In this document: positions 27,952 to 39,500 of the stretch, one piece after another | Position numbering within the stretch: the first letter of the stretch is position 1 | Layout: every line of letters begins with the position of its first letter | NCBI GenBank assembly: GCA_944322395.1 | Contig: CALUPA010000003.1 | Span: 1-61,495, forward strand | Reading direction: 5' to 3' | From: an uncultured Phocaeicola sp. | GTDB lineage: Bacteria; Bacteroidota; Bacteroidia; Bacteroidales; Bacteroidaceae | Length of the DNA: 61,495 nucleotides | Made by a program: the position numbers and the translations under genes | Notes under the pieces: model-generated | The model's database searches: none | Seen by the model: the letters and a program-made list of their open reading frames with translations, nothing else | Told to the model about the DNA's origin: nothing

Positions 27952-27959
27952 TACCTTTG
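27952..27959 (+). promoter_or_regulatory. -7 element upstream of the DUF4250 gene
   Basis: TACCTTTG matches TAnnTTTG, 27 nt before the start codon at 27987. No -33 TTTG at standard spacing. Confidence 0.45.
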
Positions 27960-27986
27960 CAGCCGGAAATATAAAAATATATAAAA

Positions 27987-28163
27987 ATGGAACTTCCTAA
28001 TGACCCTATAATGTTATTCAGCCTTATCAATATGAAGCTTAGAGACTTCTATCCTTCTCTTGATTCACTCTGCGATGATTTAAATCTCAACAAAGACGAA
28101 ATTATATCACGCCTGAAAGATGCAGGATTTGAATACAACGAAGAGTTAAACAAATTCTGGTAA
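27987..28163 (+). CDS. DUF4250-like small protein (58 aa)
   Basis: Short ORF of 58 codons starting MELPNDPIMLFSLINMKLRD and ending in EELNKFW. The pattern LPxDPxxLxSxxNMKLRDxxxSLDxLCDDLxxxxxxIxxxLxxxGFxYxxExNxF is that of DUF4250 proteins, which are small acidic proteins of unknown function found in many gut bacteria. The gene has its own -7 element (27952-27959), and a bidirectional hairpin follows at 28215-28258. The function is unknown. Confidence 0.8.
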   Translation: MELPNDPIMLFSLINMKLRDFYPSLDSLCDDLNLNKDEIISRLKDAGFEYNEELNKFW

Positions 28164-28204
28164 TATATTATCAAAAAAGTTATAAGCCATATCAAGGTTA
28201 TAAT

Positions 28205-28260
28205 TAAAAAAGAAGCCTGCCGGACACTAAATGAAAATCCATTTCGTATCCAACAGGCAT
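28205..28260. terminator. Interrupted hairpin between the DUF4250 gene and the SusD gene
   Basis: GCCTG (28215-28219) pairs with CAGGC (28254-28258); GGA/TCC and AAATG/CATTT pair inside it. On the minus strand it is followed by CTTCTTTTTT, so it should end the SusC/SusD operon at 28288. The plus-strand tail is short (ATTTTC). Confidence 0.65.
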
Positions 28261-28287
28261 TTTCAGAATATTTATTAACCAATAGAA

Positions 28288-29844
28288 TCAATATCCAGGA
28301 TTCTGCTGTTTTGCAATAACCGGATTAGCATTAACTTCGCTTACAGGAATTGGAAGTATAGCTCTGAAATATGTTCTGTCAAATTTTCTTGAGTCCTCAT
28401 TCAGAGCATAATGCCATCCCATCTTATCTTTATCCTGACTCTCATAACGAACTATAGTTTCATTATTACGCATTGCATCAAAGAAACGGTGTCCTTCGCC
28501 AACCAGTTCTTTCCTACGTTCGAGCAAGACTCTTTCCAAAGTTACAGTAGAGTTATCAACCAACTTTGCTGAATTCACATCTAAAGAACGTGCCTTAATA
28601 ATATCATTAAGGTAATTAACGGCATCATCCATATATCCTCCACCCAACTTTATGGCAGCCTCTGCTGCATTCAAATACACTTCTGAAAGCCTTAATATAG
28701 GAAGGTTCTGTAAACGTGGATCACCTTGCTGCCCATTGGGAAATTTATTTATAAAAATCGGTTCATCACCATATTTTTTGTACAGTTCTGTCGGATTACC
28801 TTTATCATCCGTTTTTTTCTGCACAGGCAGTACAACACTGATTCTTACATCATTCTGTTCAGCTTTAAGCATGTCAACAAACGATTTTGTACAAATAGCA
28901 TCTGCATATCCATCTTCATTATACAGGTAACCGATACCTTCGCGGTCGGCCCAATCGTCTGTTCCATTATTTATAAGTTCAAACATAATCTCCTTAGTAT
29001 GCTTTGCATTCATCTTATCCCACGCATCAGCATATTCATCGGCTTCCCATAATTTATATGGGGAATTCTTGATTATATTCTTGGCTGTAGAAAGTGCAAG
29101 CTCATTTTCCCCCTTATACAAATATACACGTGCCAGCAAAGCCTCAGCAGCCCATTGATCTATAAATCCCTGCTTCTCACCAACCTTTTCCGATTTATGT
29201 AAAGCACCGGAACCGACAGCATCTGTCAAATCCTTTATCACCTTCTCATAAACTTTTGCCACAGTCTCCCTACCCTGTTGTGCATCAGTAGCCAAAGCTG
29301 TATCTACAAAAGGAACACCAAGGGAAATGCCATTATCACTAGTATAAGGATTGCCATATATTCTCACCAAATCAAAATGCACCAATGCACGAACCACTTT
29401 AGCCTGTGCATATATGTCATCTATCTGTTTCTGATATTTATCAGCATCAAGGATTTTTTTATTATCAACAGCCTCAATTATTCTATTGGCACGACGTATC
29501 ACATTATAAGGGATATTCCATATTGCCGGAGCATCATCTACTGTATACCTCATTTCATAACAAGAAGAAGTACGCATCCCCTGATCTCTGGCTTGCATAT
29601 CATCTCCACGTACATCGCCATAATAAAACATTCTAGCTGCATAATATTCATTATATTTAGAATTTCCCTGTAATCCATCGTACATACCGTACATGGCCGT
29701 TTTCGCATCATTATAGTTAGTGATAGCCTGATTTGTAGGAATTCCGTTAGATGGAGTCTGGTCCAACCAGTTGTTCACACATGAAGACAATCCAATTACG
29801 GCTGCCATCTGCAATATTAACGACTTATATATTCTAGTTATCAT
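28288..29844 (-). CDS. SusD/RagB-family nutrient-binding lipoprotein
   Basis: Surface lipoprotein that works as the lid of a SusC transporter and binds the substrate. The lipobox LSSC places the Cys at 22. The SusD/RagB N-terminal pattern (LDQTPSNG; TNYNDAKTAMYGMYDGLQ) and TPR-like helices are present. The C-terminal region has ILPIPVSEVNANP, typical of RagB/SusD (PF07980). It lies 20 nt after its SusC partner. No enzyme, regulator or third lipoprotein accompanies the pair, so the ligand is unknown. Confidence 0.92.
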   Translation of the reverse strand: MITRIYKSLILQMAAVIGLSSCVNNWLDQTPSNGIPTNQAITNYNDAKTAMYGMYDGLQGNSKYNEYYAARMFYYGDVRGDDMQARDQGMRTSSCYEMRYTVDDAPAIWNIPYNVIRRANRIIEAVDNKKILDADKYQKQIDDIYAQAKVVRALVHFDLVRIYGNPYTSDNGISLGVPFVDTALATDAQQGRETVAKVYEKVIKDLTDAVGSGALHKSEKVGEKQGFIDQWAAEALLARVYLYKGENELALSTAKNIIKNSPYKLWEADEYADAWDKMNAKHTKEIMFELINNGTDDWADREGIGYLYNEDGYADAICTKSFVDMLKAEQNDVRISVVLPVQKKTDDKGNPTELYKKYGDEPIFINKFPNGQQGDPRLQNLPILRLSEVYLNAAEAAIKLGGGYMDDAVNYLNDIIKARSLDVNSAKLVDNSTVTLERVLLERRKELVGEGHRFFDAMRNNETIVRYESQDKDKMGWHYALNEDSRKFDRTYFRAILPIPVSEVNANPVIAKQQNPGY

Positions 29845-29864
29845 ATTTACTTATCATTCTTTAG

Positions 29865-32800
29865 TTAAAATCCTATTTCCATACCGAAAGTAACAGTTCT
29901 CAATGCCGGTGTTTCAAATGTACAAAGTCCGTTCACCGGTGTTTCAGGATCCACATACAAGTCTTTCGACTTCCATGTAAGCAAGTTATTTGCAGCTACA
30001 TAAGCTCTCACCTTACCCAATCCCAATCTACTGCTCAAGCTAGACGGCATTGTAAAGCCCACTGTCAGATTCTTTATTCGCAAATGATCTGTAGACATCA
30101 GCCATCTGGAAGAAGAAATATTTTTATTACCATATGCAAATTGAGGAAGTTTTGCATCGTCACCAGGTTTCTGCCAGGTATCTTCTATTTTATAATATGC
30201 AGGAACATTACCCACATAATTATATGTACCACCATTAGACTGCAACCATGTAGCATAATCAAATGCGTGTCCGCCTATTGAGTAAGTTAAAGTCATATTA
30301 AAATCAATAAACTTCCAACTTATAAAATTAGTCAAACCACCTTGTACTTTAGGTTCTATTGCTCCTACTATTGTTTTATTTGCCTCCGAAGAATTTGTGG
30401 TAGTTTCACGACTTCCTTTTCCTCCATTGATAAAATACAATTCTTTACCTGTATTTGAATCTACTCCAGCATATTCATATGCATAAATAGAATAATATGG
30501 TTCCCCCACTCTATGAATTAGCGGACCGTTAATCATCTCATTCTGATTACCGTCCAATTTCAGCAGAGTATTCCTATTATGGCTGATATTAAAAGTAGTA
30601 GTCCACGTCCAGTCTTTATTCTGAATATTTGTAGATTTCAATTCCACTTCTACACCTCGGTTTCTCATCTCACCTACGTTCATCAGCGTATTGGCTACAC
30701 CGCTTCCATCTATTATACCAGTTACTCCGGAAATCGCCTTATTCATCAGCAAGTCCTTCGTATCACGGTTATACCACTCAATTGTCATAGACAATCTGTT
30801 CCATAGAGTAATATCAAGACCTATATTTGTAGCATAATTCTTTTCCCACCTCATATTTGGATTATCCACTCTCATTTCTGCCGATCCACCATTACCTTTA
30901 TAATTATAACCAAATCCAAACACGCCAAGATATCCGTATAGGTCAGTAGGTTGTGTTCCATTAACACCATACGATGCACGCAATTTGAGATCACTCAACA
31001 CACCCTGGACAGACTCCATAAATGATTCTCCGGAAATTCTCCAAGAACCTGACACAGACCAGAAGTCTCCCCAACGACTATCACGCGACAATCGAGAACT
31101 ACCATCTCTACGATAACTTGCACTTAAATAATACTTGTCGGCAAAATCATAATTCAATCTTCCCAAGAAAGAAGTCATTCTGTATTTGCTCACAGAACTA
31201 GAAGCTCTACTGTCCCCGGCATTTTCTATTTCAGGCAAATATGACGGATAAGTATTACCATTTGCATAAACATATTCATATCCATAATCCTCAGTCTCAA
31301 ATCCTAGTAACACATCAAAATTATGATTTTCGGCAACTGTCTTATTATAAGTCAGCTGTGTCTGTGTATTCAGTTTTGCCCTGTTGGTCATAACCCTTTG
31401 CATAACTCCATTCGATGAACGCCCGTCATTAGAACGCGGATCCCACCACACTTTTTCATTATTCTGACTGAAGTCGTAGCTTAATATCTCCTTAAGATTA
31501 AGATTTTCCCATATATTCCATGTAGCTCCCAATGAACCCATTAAGCGGTTTACAACACTTCGGTTGTAGTTATAAGTCTCAGTCTGTACAGGATTAGCAC
31601 CATTCAATGCCGGAAAAACAGTACTGAACGATCCATCCTCATTATATGGGAAAGTAGATGGAGAAGCCGTCATGGCATAACACATAATAGGATTTGCAAA
31701 GCTTGTAGCCTCGTTATTTACATTCTGTGTAGAATTTGTAAACATGGCACTTGCATCTATAGAAACACGGTCAGCCTTATGATTCACATTTGCCCTACCT
31801 GTAAATCTTTCATATCCGGAAACATTAGTTATACCATTCTGCTTAGTATACGAGAACGAAGTGTAAAAGTGAGTTTTTTCAGAACCTCCCTGTGCACTAA
31901 CTTCGTAATTTTGGTGAGATCCCTTTCTGAAAAGAACATCTTTCCAGTCAGTATATCCAGACCACGGTTCAGCAGCATAAGAATCTATCCTACTGTCAGC
32001 ATAAGCTATTGCTTCTTCCTCAGACTTTCCTGCATTGAGCATATAATTCTTTAATCCCAGATGAAGTATTTCACGTCGTTCCACTCCATTAAGAATAGGG
32101 CGGTAATTAATAGCCATATCAGACATACCCCAGTCAGCTTTTACATTAAATTGTGTTTTTCCAGCCGAACCACGTTTAGTAGTAATAATAATCACACCAT
32201 TAGCCGCACGCGATCCATACAGCGAGGCTGCTGCAGCATCTTTAATCACAGTCATTGACTCAATATCATTACTATTCAAAGTAGCCATCAAACTATTTCC
32301 TGAATTTGCATAAGAAAATTCACTGACATTACCATTAAGCATAGGCACACCATCAATAACATAAAGTGGTTCATTACTTGCATTGATAGACCCCATACCA
32401 CGAATACGAACCGAAGCTACTGCCCCTGGTTGACCTGACGTCGAAGTAATCTGTACTCCCGACACAGAACCTGCCAAACGATCCTGTACACTGACAGAAG
32501 GAACATCTTTCAATTTTTCAGTAGAAACACTCGAAGCGGAACCAGTAAACGATGATTTTTTAAAATTACCATAACCTGTCACAACCACTTCGTCCAGCAG
32601 TTCAGTATCAGGATGCAATACCACATTAATTGTAGGAGTAACAGCAACTTCTTCGGTTCTCATACCGATAAACGAAACGACCAGGATTTTAGCCGTCTCC
32701 GGAACATTAGGAATACTGAAGTTACCGTCAATGTCAGTTACCGTACCCACAGTAGTACCTTTCACTAATACAGATGCACCCACAACAGGCAAACCGTCCT

Positions 32801-32900
32801 CACTTGAAGTAACCGTACCTGTTACCTTCAAGACTTGTGCGTTCACCAGACCTACCCATACGACAAGGCAGGAGATTAATAGCATCAATTTCCTTCTCAT
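29865..32900 (-). CDS. SusC/RagA-family TonB-linked outer-membrane transporter
   Basis: TonB-dependent transporter of 1011 aa. It has a signal peptide (about 1-21, LVNAQ), then a carboxypeptidase-regulatory-like domain (about 26-100; VTGTVTSSEDGLPVVGASVLVKG), a TonB box-like DEVVVTGYG, a plug (from about 115) and a C-terminal beta-barrel ending FGMEIGF. The first 100 residues are nearly the same as in the two other SusC proteins of the window. The 5' leader ends AAGAGAGATTTTT before the ATG, also seen at the susC of 45148. Partner SusD follows by 20 nt. Confidence 0.95.
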   Translation of the reverse strand: MRRKLMLLISCLVVWVGLVNAQVLKVTGTVTSSEDGLPVVGASVLVKGTTVGTVTDIDGNFSIPNVPETAKILVVSFIGMRTEEVAVTPTINVVLHPDTELLDEVVVTGYGNFKKSSFTGSASSVSTEKLKDVPSVSVQDRLAGSVSGVQITSTSGQPGAVASVRIRGMGSINASNEPLYVIDGVPMLNGNVSEFSYANSGNSLMATLNSNDIESMTVIKDAAAASLYGSRAANGVIIITTKRGSAGKTQFNVKADWGMSDMAINYRPILNGVERREILHLGLKNYMLNAGKSEEEAIAYADSRIDSYAAEPWSGYTDWKDVLFRKGSHQNYEVSAQGGSEKTHFYTSFSYTKQNGITNVSGYERFTGRANVNHKADRVSIDASAMFTNSTQNVNNEATSFANPIMCYAMTASPSTFPYNEDGSFSTVFPALNGANPVQTETYNYNRSVVNRLMGSLGATWNIWENLNLKEILSYDFSQNNEKVWWDPRSNDGRSSNGVMQRVMTNRAKLNTQTQLTYNKTVAENHNFDVLLGFETEDYGYEYVYANGNTYPSYLPEIENAGDSRASSSVSKYRMTSFLGRLNYDFADKYYLSASYRRDGSSRLSRDSRWGDFWSVSGSWRISGESFMESVQGVLSDLKLRASYGVNGTQPTDLYGYLGVFGFGYNYKGNGGSAEMRVDNPNMRWEKNYATNIGLDITLWNRLSMTIEWYNRDTKDLLMNKAISGVTGIIDGSGVANTLMNVGEMRNRGVEVELKSTNIQNKDWTWTTTFNISHNRNTLLKLDGNQNEMINGPLIHRVGEPYYSIYAYEYAGVDSNTGKELYFINGGKGSRETTTNSSEANKTIVGAIEPKVQGGLTNFISWKFIDFNMTLTYSIGGHAFDYATWLQSNGGTYNYVGNVPAYYKIEDTWQKPGDDAKLPQFAYGNKNISSSRWLMSTDHLRIKNLTVGFTMPSSLSSRLGLGKVRAYVAANNLLTWKSKDLYVDPETPVNGLCTFETPALRTVTFGMEIGF

Positions 32901-33200
32901 AAAAATCTCTCTTGAATTTTAAATTTGTAAATAGTTTAGTTATCTCTAGTCAATCGCAAAAATATGTATTTTTTTCGAATATATTTTCATTATTAAATAA
33001 GAAAACTTATCTTCTTAGCTTTTTGAGACAATATTTGACGTTTTTCTTCTAAATAAGGTATTTTAGGCTATATAATATCTATTATTTTACAATACACCAT
33101 TATTTACCATGCTATTTGTTATAAATACAAAACTCGAGTGTACATAAAACTGAATTTAAAACCCAATATATACAAATAATAACATTATTATAAAATAAAA
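32901..33200 (-). promoter_or_regulatory. Upstream region of the orphan SusC/SusD operon
   Basis: The AT-rich gap between the SusC start at 32900 and the terminator at 33202. On the minus strand TATTTTTG (32957-32964) matches the -7 consensus and predicts a start near 32950. The leader shares AAGAGAGATTTTT with the susC at 45148. No -33 TTTG at standard spacing, and no ORF, RNA gene or other repeat was seen. Confidence 0.5.
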
Positions 33201-33201
33201 A

Positions 33202-33242
33202 TCTCCTTATTCCAGTAATTAGCCAAATCTGGAATAAGGAGA
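33202..33242 (-). terminator. Rho-independent terminator of the five-gene protease/SusCD operon
   Basis: Perfect 14-bp stem TCTCCTTATTCCAG (33202-33215) / CTGGAATAAGGAGA (33229-33242) with a 13-nt loop. On the minus strand it is followed by a T-rich run (TTTTTATTTTAT). It lies 24 nt after the last gene of the operon. Confidence 0.9.
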
Positions 33243-33266
33243 CTTAAATATAATACTAATTAAAAA

Positions 33267-34937
33267 TTACTCAAAAGGTATTATCAACTGCTTTTTCAAA
33301 TCAAGTTTATTAATTTGTCTTTTTATAAACCCATCAAATGAAGAACGAGTATATGAAGTATTATCAGATGCATAACCAGTTATTACATAAGTTTCTTCAT
33401 AATCTCCATAAGGTCCATATGGATCATAGTATTTAACTTTAAATGTAAATGTATCTGCATTTTTGTTTCCATAAATCGGAGTTCCATCTTCATTTAAAGA
33501 ATTGGCTACATATAATGTTCCACCTAATAAAGTTGATTCATTAACAAATAAATCACCTGTTTCCTGATCATAAGTAAATGTAAAATCATCTAATACCTCA
33601 GAACCTGAAATCTTCCACAAAGTTGGATTTTCCTGATTCTGCGACATAATCAAATCTTCTTCTACTGCTGGTTCTTTATTCTGATCTTGAATAATCGCAT
33701 AGCTATATTTTCCTTTATATCTATCAATCCATACTTCTTTTACATCCTCATTATATTTGAACACAGAAGTAGCTACAGAAACAACCTTATCTCCATCCTG
33801 TGCTATTGCAACAATAGTATAGAATCCGGTCTTTTGTTCTTTAAACGGAAGCACATGACTTACCGGAAGGTTACTAATTGCAACCTCTTCAGATGTTTTT
33901 AATACAGCAGCTGTGTCAATATCCTCATCATTACCTTCAATAACTGCTAACCTTACACTTTCTACATCCTCTCCCACTTTACTAATTTCTGCTACTATTC
34001 CCTCAGTAACACCACTGTTATTAGTAAATTTTCCAGCATATGAAACTCCTAATTCATAATCAGCAAGGACAGCTGTTGGAAATGCGATTTTTAACTTACC
34101 ACTATTATTTACATAATTCCACAATTCTCCATTTATTGTAAATGCAAGACCTTTTGCCGGAAAAGTTATTATACTATCCTTTGTCATAGTACCTTCACCT
34201 CCAATTAGAGTTGCAACCCCCATTGTTCCCTCATCAACAGAAACCCCTAGTTCTCCTTGAGATATTACAACTTTATTCTCCTCTGAAACACTAAATTCAA
34301 TATAATAATCTTTTGATGTATCATACTGACCTTCAATATCGCTGAAAGCAGGATAATCCTTACCATAAGGATTTACAAGTCTAAACAAATTTGTTTGTGC
34401 ACCATTTTGCTGTATATCAAGCTTATATGGTTCTGTTTCTATTCCAAAAGCAGACATTAAGATATCATCCTGATATGTTGCTTTTCCTAATGTTACCCAA
34501 GGAGCTGGTATACCGACACTAATATTTAAAATACTTAAACCATAAGGTGTACTATAATTACCATCAGATAATGTAATGACTACATTATAATAATTATCAT
34601 AGCCTAATTCATCTAAAGAATACGTAATATCAACATTAGTAGAATTTTCTCCAGCCTTAAATACAGCAGAGGCTGGAATCTCTAATTTATCGGATTCCTT
34701 TTGAACATTAAGTTCTACAGTAAGATCGCCTTCTGTATTCTGACGCATTAACTTTAATGAATAAGAAGTCTTTTCTCTATCAAGATTAATCTGCGACGGT
34801 ATAGAACTTGAAAAATAAACCTGAGCACCGGTTAATTTTTCTGCTTGCGAATACTCAACACTGTCATTGCACGAAACTGCCAGAAAAGATAAAACAAAAG
34901 CAGAAATCGCAAATAAATATTTATTTATACTTTTCAT
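33267..34937 (-). CDS. Putative surface lipoprotein of a SusC/SusD operon
   Basis: A 556-aa lipoprotein (lipobox AVSC, Cys23). The N-terminal part (about 40-155) is a beta-sandwich that resembles Calx-beta/DUF1735-type domains found at the base of surface-glycan-binding proteins (AGENSTNVDITYSLDELGYDNYYNVVITLSDGN split over that region). The remainder is beta-rich with no motif that I recognise. Its place directly after SusC and SusD suggests a SusE/F-like or other ligand-binding accessory role. Last gene of the operon, before a strong terminator. Confidence 0.6.
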   Translation of the reverse strand: MKSINKYLFAISAFVLSFLAVSCNDSVEYSQAEKLTGAQVYFSSSIPSQINLDREKTSYSLKLMRQNTEGDLTVELNVQKESDKLEIPASAVFKAGENSTNVDITYSLDELGYDNYYNVVITLSDGNYSTPYGLSILNISVGIPAPWVTLGKATYQDDILMSAFGIETEPYKLDIQQNGAQTNLFRLVNPYGKDYPAFSDIEGQYDTSKDYYIEFSVSEENKVVISQGELGVSVDEGTMGVATLIGGEGTMTKDSIITFPAKGLAFTINGELWNYVNNSGKLKIAFPTAVLADYELGVSYAGKFTNNSGVTEGIVAEISKVGEDVESVRLAVIEGNDEDIDTAAVLKTSEEVAISNLPVSHVLPFKEQKTGFYTIVAIAQDGDKVVSVATSVFKYNEDVKEVWIDRYKGKYSYAIIQDQNKEPAVEEDLIMSQNQENPTLWKISGSEVLDDFTFTYDQETGDLFVNESTLLGGTLYVANSLNEDGTPIYGNKNADTFTFKVKYYDPYGPYGDYEETYVITGYASDNTSYTRSSFDGFIKRQINKLDLKKQLIIPFE

Positions 34938-34958
34938 ATTCTTATACTTTTACTATTT

Positions 34959-36560
34959 TCAATCAACGAGTACAACTGTATATTTATCACTAGGATCCGG
35001 ATTTTCAAAACCTATCAATGCAGAATTGTTGTTTTTCTCAGTTTGTACAATACAAATATTCATCCATGCAGGACGTCCTTTTGTATTAAAGCGTTTTGTA
35101 TCTCCAAAATTTGAGCCTTCAAATCCACGTGTAACAGATATATTCAAACGTTTTACGTCGAAAAATGTCAATCCTTCTCCCCACAATTCAATTCTTTTCT
35201 GGAAAACAATCTCTTCAACTAAATTATCTCCAGACTTAGTTGTATTATATGATGGATCGCGATAAGTACTCATAAAAGTATTAATAAGTGATGCACCTTC
35301 ACCTAAATGAGCAGCAGCTTCAGCCTCTATGAAGTACATTTCCTCTACTCTCATTAAAGGATAAGCAGTCGCAGCTCCCACAGAAAAATCCTCTGTATTA
35401 CCTTCTGCTGGACGGAATTTTACAGATGCATAATCAGAAAGTTTCTCATAAGACTCTTCTTTTATAAAAGGTGTTTTCTTATCCAAAGCTGTACCGGCAG
35501 GAGCTTTCCACAACTTTTTACGGAAGTCTGTATCACTCAATCTCTCATACATACTGCTATTAAGCATCAGGAACGGTTCTTGGCTTGAATATCCAAAAGA
35601 AGTTTCATTACTCATCCATGAAGCCCAGTTCAAAATACCAGTTTTAACCAAATCATCTTCAGCTAAAAGCTGAGAACCAAACATCCATTTACTTATATCA
35701 TTAAATCCTTTTGTTGTACTCAAACAATCATCCTCTGTCATAGGAGATAATCCTGACTCATTTATTGCATTACGAGCATATTTTTTTGCCTCAGCATAGT
35801 TGCCTAGCCACATATAATAACGAGCCTTTAGTCCATAAACGACATCTAGGTGAGGAAGTGTTTTAACTGATAATTCCAGATTAGTAATATATTTCTCTGC
35901 ATTATCAAGATCACCTAGAATAAATTCTGCCATCTTCTCACGTGAAACTCGTGGATTATTTCTTGCAGCCTCTTCAGTCATTCCTTCACGAACGATAGGT
36001 ACTGTCAGACCTTTCACATCGTTTCCACTTGCATTAACAGATGATACAACATCATTTTCAAGGAACTCAAACATCTGAGCCATATCAAGATAAAACATGG
36101 CTCTGAAAGCATAGGCTACTCCCAAATATCCAAGCTGTGTTTCATTAGCACTTTCTGGATTCACAGCAGTAATCATATTATTAGTAGTTTGTACTGCTTT
36201 CCAATAATAATTCCATATAAACTGTGGATAGATATAGTCTTCACCCATATTCTTATTTTCTTCCCATGAGGTATACCAGTCATAACCAGAACTTACAACA
36301 GGCATATCTTCAGTCATAACATCACGTACATGCATAATAGAACCATATCCCCAATCCCAATGCTTGGTCTCATCAATTGTGGCTAATTTATTAAGAATTG
36401 CAGGCATAGCCCATAATAAAGATTCAGTAGCCTTTGAAGATGAAGTTAGTTGTTCATCGGTAGCGATATCTGTAGGAATTGTTTCCTCTATACATCCACT
36501 TATCATCACAGATGCAGAGCAAAACAACCCTAAAAATAGTTTAGATATATTTCTTTTCAT
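34959..36560 (-). CDS. SusD/RagB-family nutrient-binding lipoprotein
   Basis: SusD-family lipoprotein of 533 aa, lipobox ISGC with Cys23 followed by acidic residues, as in surface-exposed Bacteroidota lipoproteins. The SusD helical repeats and the C-terminal stretch (EEIVFQKRIELWGEGLTFFDVKRL) typical of RagB/SusD are clear. It follows its SusC partner by 29 nt. Because the operon carries a metalloprotease, its ligand could be peptides or glycopeptides; that is inference from context. Confidence 0.92.
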   Translation of the reverse strand: MKRNISKLFLGLFCSASVMISGCIEETIPTDIATDEQLTSSSKATESLLWAMPAILNKLATIDETKHWDWGYGSIMHVRDVMTEDMPVVSSGYDWYTSWEENKNMGEDYIYPQFIWNYYWKAVQTTNNMITAVNPESANETQLGYLGVAYAFRAMFYLDMAQMFEFLENDVVSSVNASGNDVKGLTVPIVREGMTEEAARNNPRVSREKMAEFILGDLDNAEKYITNLELSVKTLPHLDVVYGLKARYYMWLGNYAEAKKYARNAINESGLSPMTEDDCLSTTKGFNDISKWMFGSQLLAEDDLVKTGILNWASWMSNETSFGYSSQEPFLMLNSSMYERLSDTDFRKKLWKAPAGTALDKKTPFIKEESYEKLSDYASVKFRPAEGNTEDFSVGAATAYPLMRVEEMYFIEAEAAAHLGEGASLINTFMSTYRDPSYNTTKSGDNLVEEIVFQKRIELWGEGLTFFDVKRLNISVTRGFEGSNFGDTKRFNTKGRPAWMNICIVQTEKNNNSALIGFENPDPSDKYTVVLVD

Positions 36561-36589
36561 ATATTATACTCTATAAATTAAATTGAAAA

Positions 36590-39500
36590 TTAGAATGTAA
36601 CTGTAATACCTCCAGATATTGTTCTAATCGGAGCATAGTATGAGTTTGTTACAGAACCTGTCAGACTTTGTCTTGGATCCAATCCCTGACGTTTAGACCA
36701 ATACCAAATATTATCAGCGGCAAGATAAACTCTAACTTTTTCTATACCATACTTACGTGTAACATTTGGAGATATAGTATAACCAGCATTAATATTCTGC
36801 AAGCTCAAATATGAAGCATTAGTCAAGAATCTGTCTGATGATGATGCAGAATATGAATCACCAAACTGCATTCTTGGTATAGAATTATTCTGATTAGCAG
36901 AAGTCCAAGAATCAAGCATATCAGCATGGAAGTTTGTACCCTTACCACTTGCTGTAGGTGACGCCATCATTGAAGCATAGTCACTATCGTAAACTTGTCC
37001 CCCAATCTGGTAAGCAAAATCAGCTGAGAAATCAAAATTCTTATAAGAGAATGAAGTGCTGAAACCACCATAAACATCTGGCAAAGCAGTTCCACACAAA
37101 TAATAATCAGCTTCAGAATACTCTTTAGTAGTTGTACGACCTACGACATTACCATTTGTGTCCATTACATTCTTATAGAAAAGAGACTCACCATTTTCAT
37201 CAACTCCAGCAAACTTCTTCAAACGGAATGTGTATAAAGAGATGCCTTCACCGAAATACATATTACTACTACTAAAACCTTTTACCCCGTCAACTTCCAT
37301 TGTCTTGCTTTGATCAGACAAGTAAGTTACTTTATTTTTGTAATGAGTAAGATTAAAGTTTACATCCCAGTTAAAATCTTTTGTATTAACAATATTGAAT
37401 TTAAACTCTGCTTCAACTCCCTGATTACGCATGTCTCCAATATTTGAATAGTATGAAGTATATCCAAATGAAGGAGGCAAAGGGAACGAGAACAACATAT
37501 CAGTTGTCTTACGGTAGAAATATTCTATACCTCCAGTAACACGTCCTTTGAACAATTCAAATTCAATACCAGCATTAAAGTTTCCGTTTGTTTCCCATGT
37601 AATATTCTCATTACCCATATATTTAGGAACTGCAGCAGGACTACCAGATGAATTAACGATATCATATGTATTCATATATCTGTAGTCACCGATATTATCA
37701 TTACCTTGTGAACCATATGATGCCTTAAGTTTCAACAAGTCAATACCTTCTACATCAAAGAAATCTTCCTTGCTTATCAGCCAAGCACCACCTGCTGACC
37801 AGAAATTACCCCAACGATGATCCGGATGGAAACGAGACGAAGCATCACGACGATACGAACCAGACAAGAAGTATTTTTCATCAAAATCATATTGGATACG
37901 GCCAAAATAACCTTCTGTATTATAGTCTGTAGTATAAGAATTACCACCCTTATCAGTTATTGCACCTGCAAGTTCCGAATTAGTAGGATCAAACATTCCA
38001 GATCTGCTTGCATACAGATAATAATAATTATTGCGATAATATTCATGTCCTAACATAACACCTATGTTGTGTTTACCAATAGTCTTCTGGTAATTCAATA
38101 ACTGCTGATGGTTATATGACAACGAACGAGTATGATATTTTGATGTTATACCATTAGAACTTGCATACTGACCATAATAAGGGTTTGTTACCTGTGTTGT
38201 TCTTGTTTCGTTGATGTTAACACCACTGTTCCAAGTAAATTTAAAATCATTCAAAAAACGTATTTCTGCAAAACCTGATGCATTCATTGCATTACCTTCA
38301 TTGGTATTTGTATCTAGTAAGTTTGCAGAATAAGCATTTGAGCCACTTAAGAAAGGACGTTTACCGCCACCATTGGTTCCATCACCATAATCATATCTCT
38401 GGTAACCGTTTTCGTCTATTATTATGTTTCCGTTTCCATCACGCATATAAAGTGGATATATAGGGGCAACCTGAGTAGCAGTAGCGAAAATATTTGCAGA
38501 AGAATTAGAATTGCCATCTTCATCTGGATCAAAATACTTAGTGTCATAATGAGCATAAGACATATTTGCACCTACCTTCAACCAAGACTTAATTTGAAAA
38601 TCAGACTTCAAACGTGCAGTCAATCGTTCATAATTGGAATTAGCAGTTATACCTTCATTATTAAGATAGTTTACAGATGTATAGAATGAAGATTTATCAG
38701 TACCTGCACTTATACTAACATTATATTCCTGACGTAAGCCATTACGATATGCTTCATCCAACCAATTATCAGGAGACAAAGTATACTGCTGTCCCTGATA
38801 TTCTACTACACGACCAAGTGTAGCATTAGGGTTTAACTTACCATTAGTACCAATTAAATATTGTCCTTCTGGAACAGTATATACATTATATCCTAATCCA
38901 TAGTCACCTGTTCCCAACATAGCAGTATTAGCCGCTACATAAGCTTGTTCTGGTGAATACAACAATTCATTTATGAAATAATTACGTAATGCACCGTAAT
39001 ACATCTCATAATACTGTGCAGGACTTTTTATAAAATTATAATCACGTGAGGCACGGCTATTAGATCCCCATTTTGCATCTAAAGTAACCCTAGCACTACC
39101 AGACTTACCTTTTTTCGTTGTTATCATGATAACACCATTTGCTCCACGAGCACCATACAATGCATTTGATGCAGCATCTTTAAGCACTGTCATAGACTCA
39201 ATATCCTGCGTATTTATATTATTCAAATCTCCATCATATGGAGCACCATCAAGAATAACCAAAGGATCATTACCCGCATTTATTGAGCTAATACCACGTA
39301 CACGGATAGTAGGTGTAGTTGTACCTGGCTGTCCTGATGCAGTATTTAACTGTACACCTGAAACCTTACCGGTAAGTGCCTGAGCAGCATTAGAAGTCTG
39401 TATTTTACCGATTTCTTCTGCGTCAACAACAGCAGCCGAACCTGTAAATGCTGATTTTTTAGCTGTACCATACGCCACAACCATTACTTCTTCAAGCATT

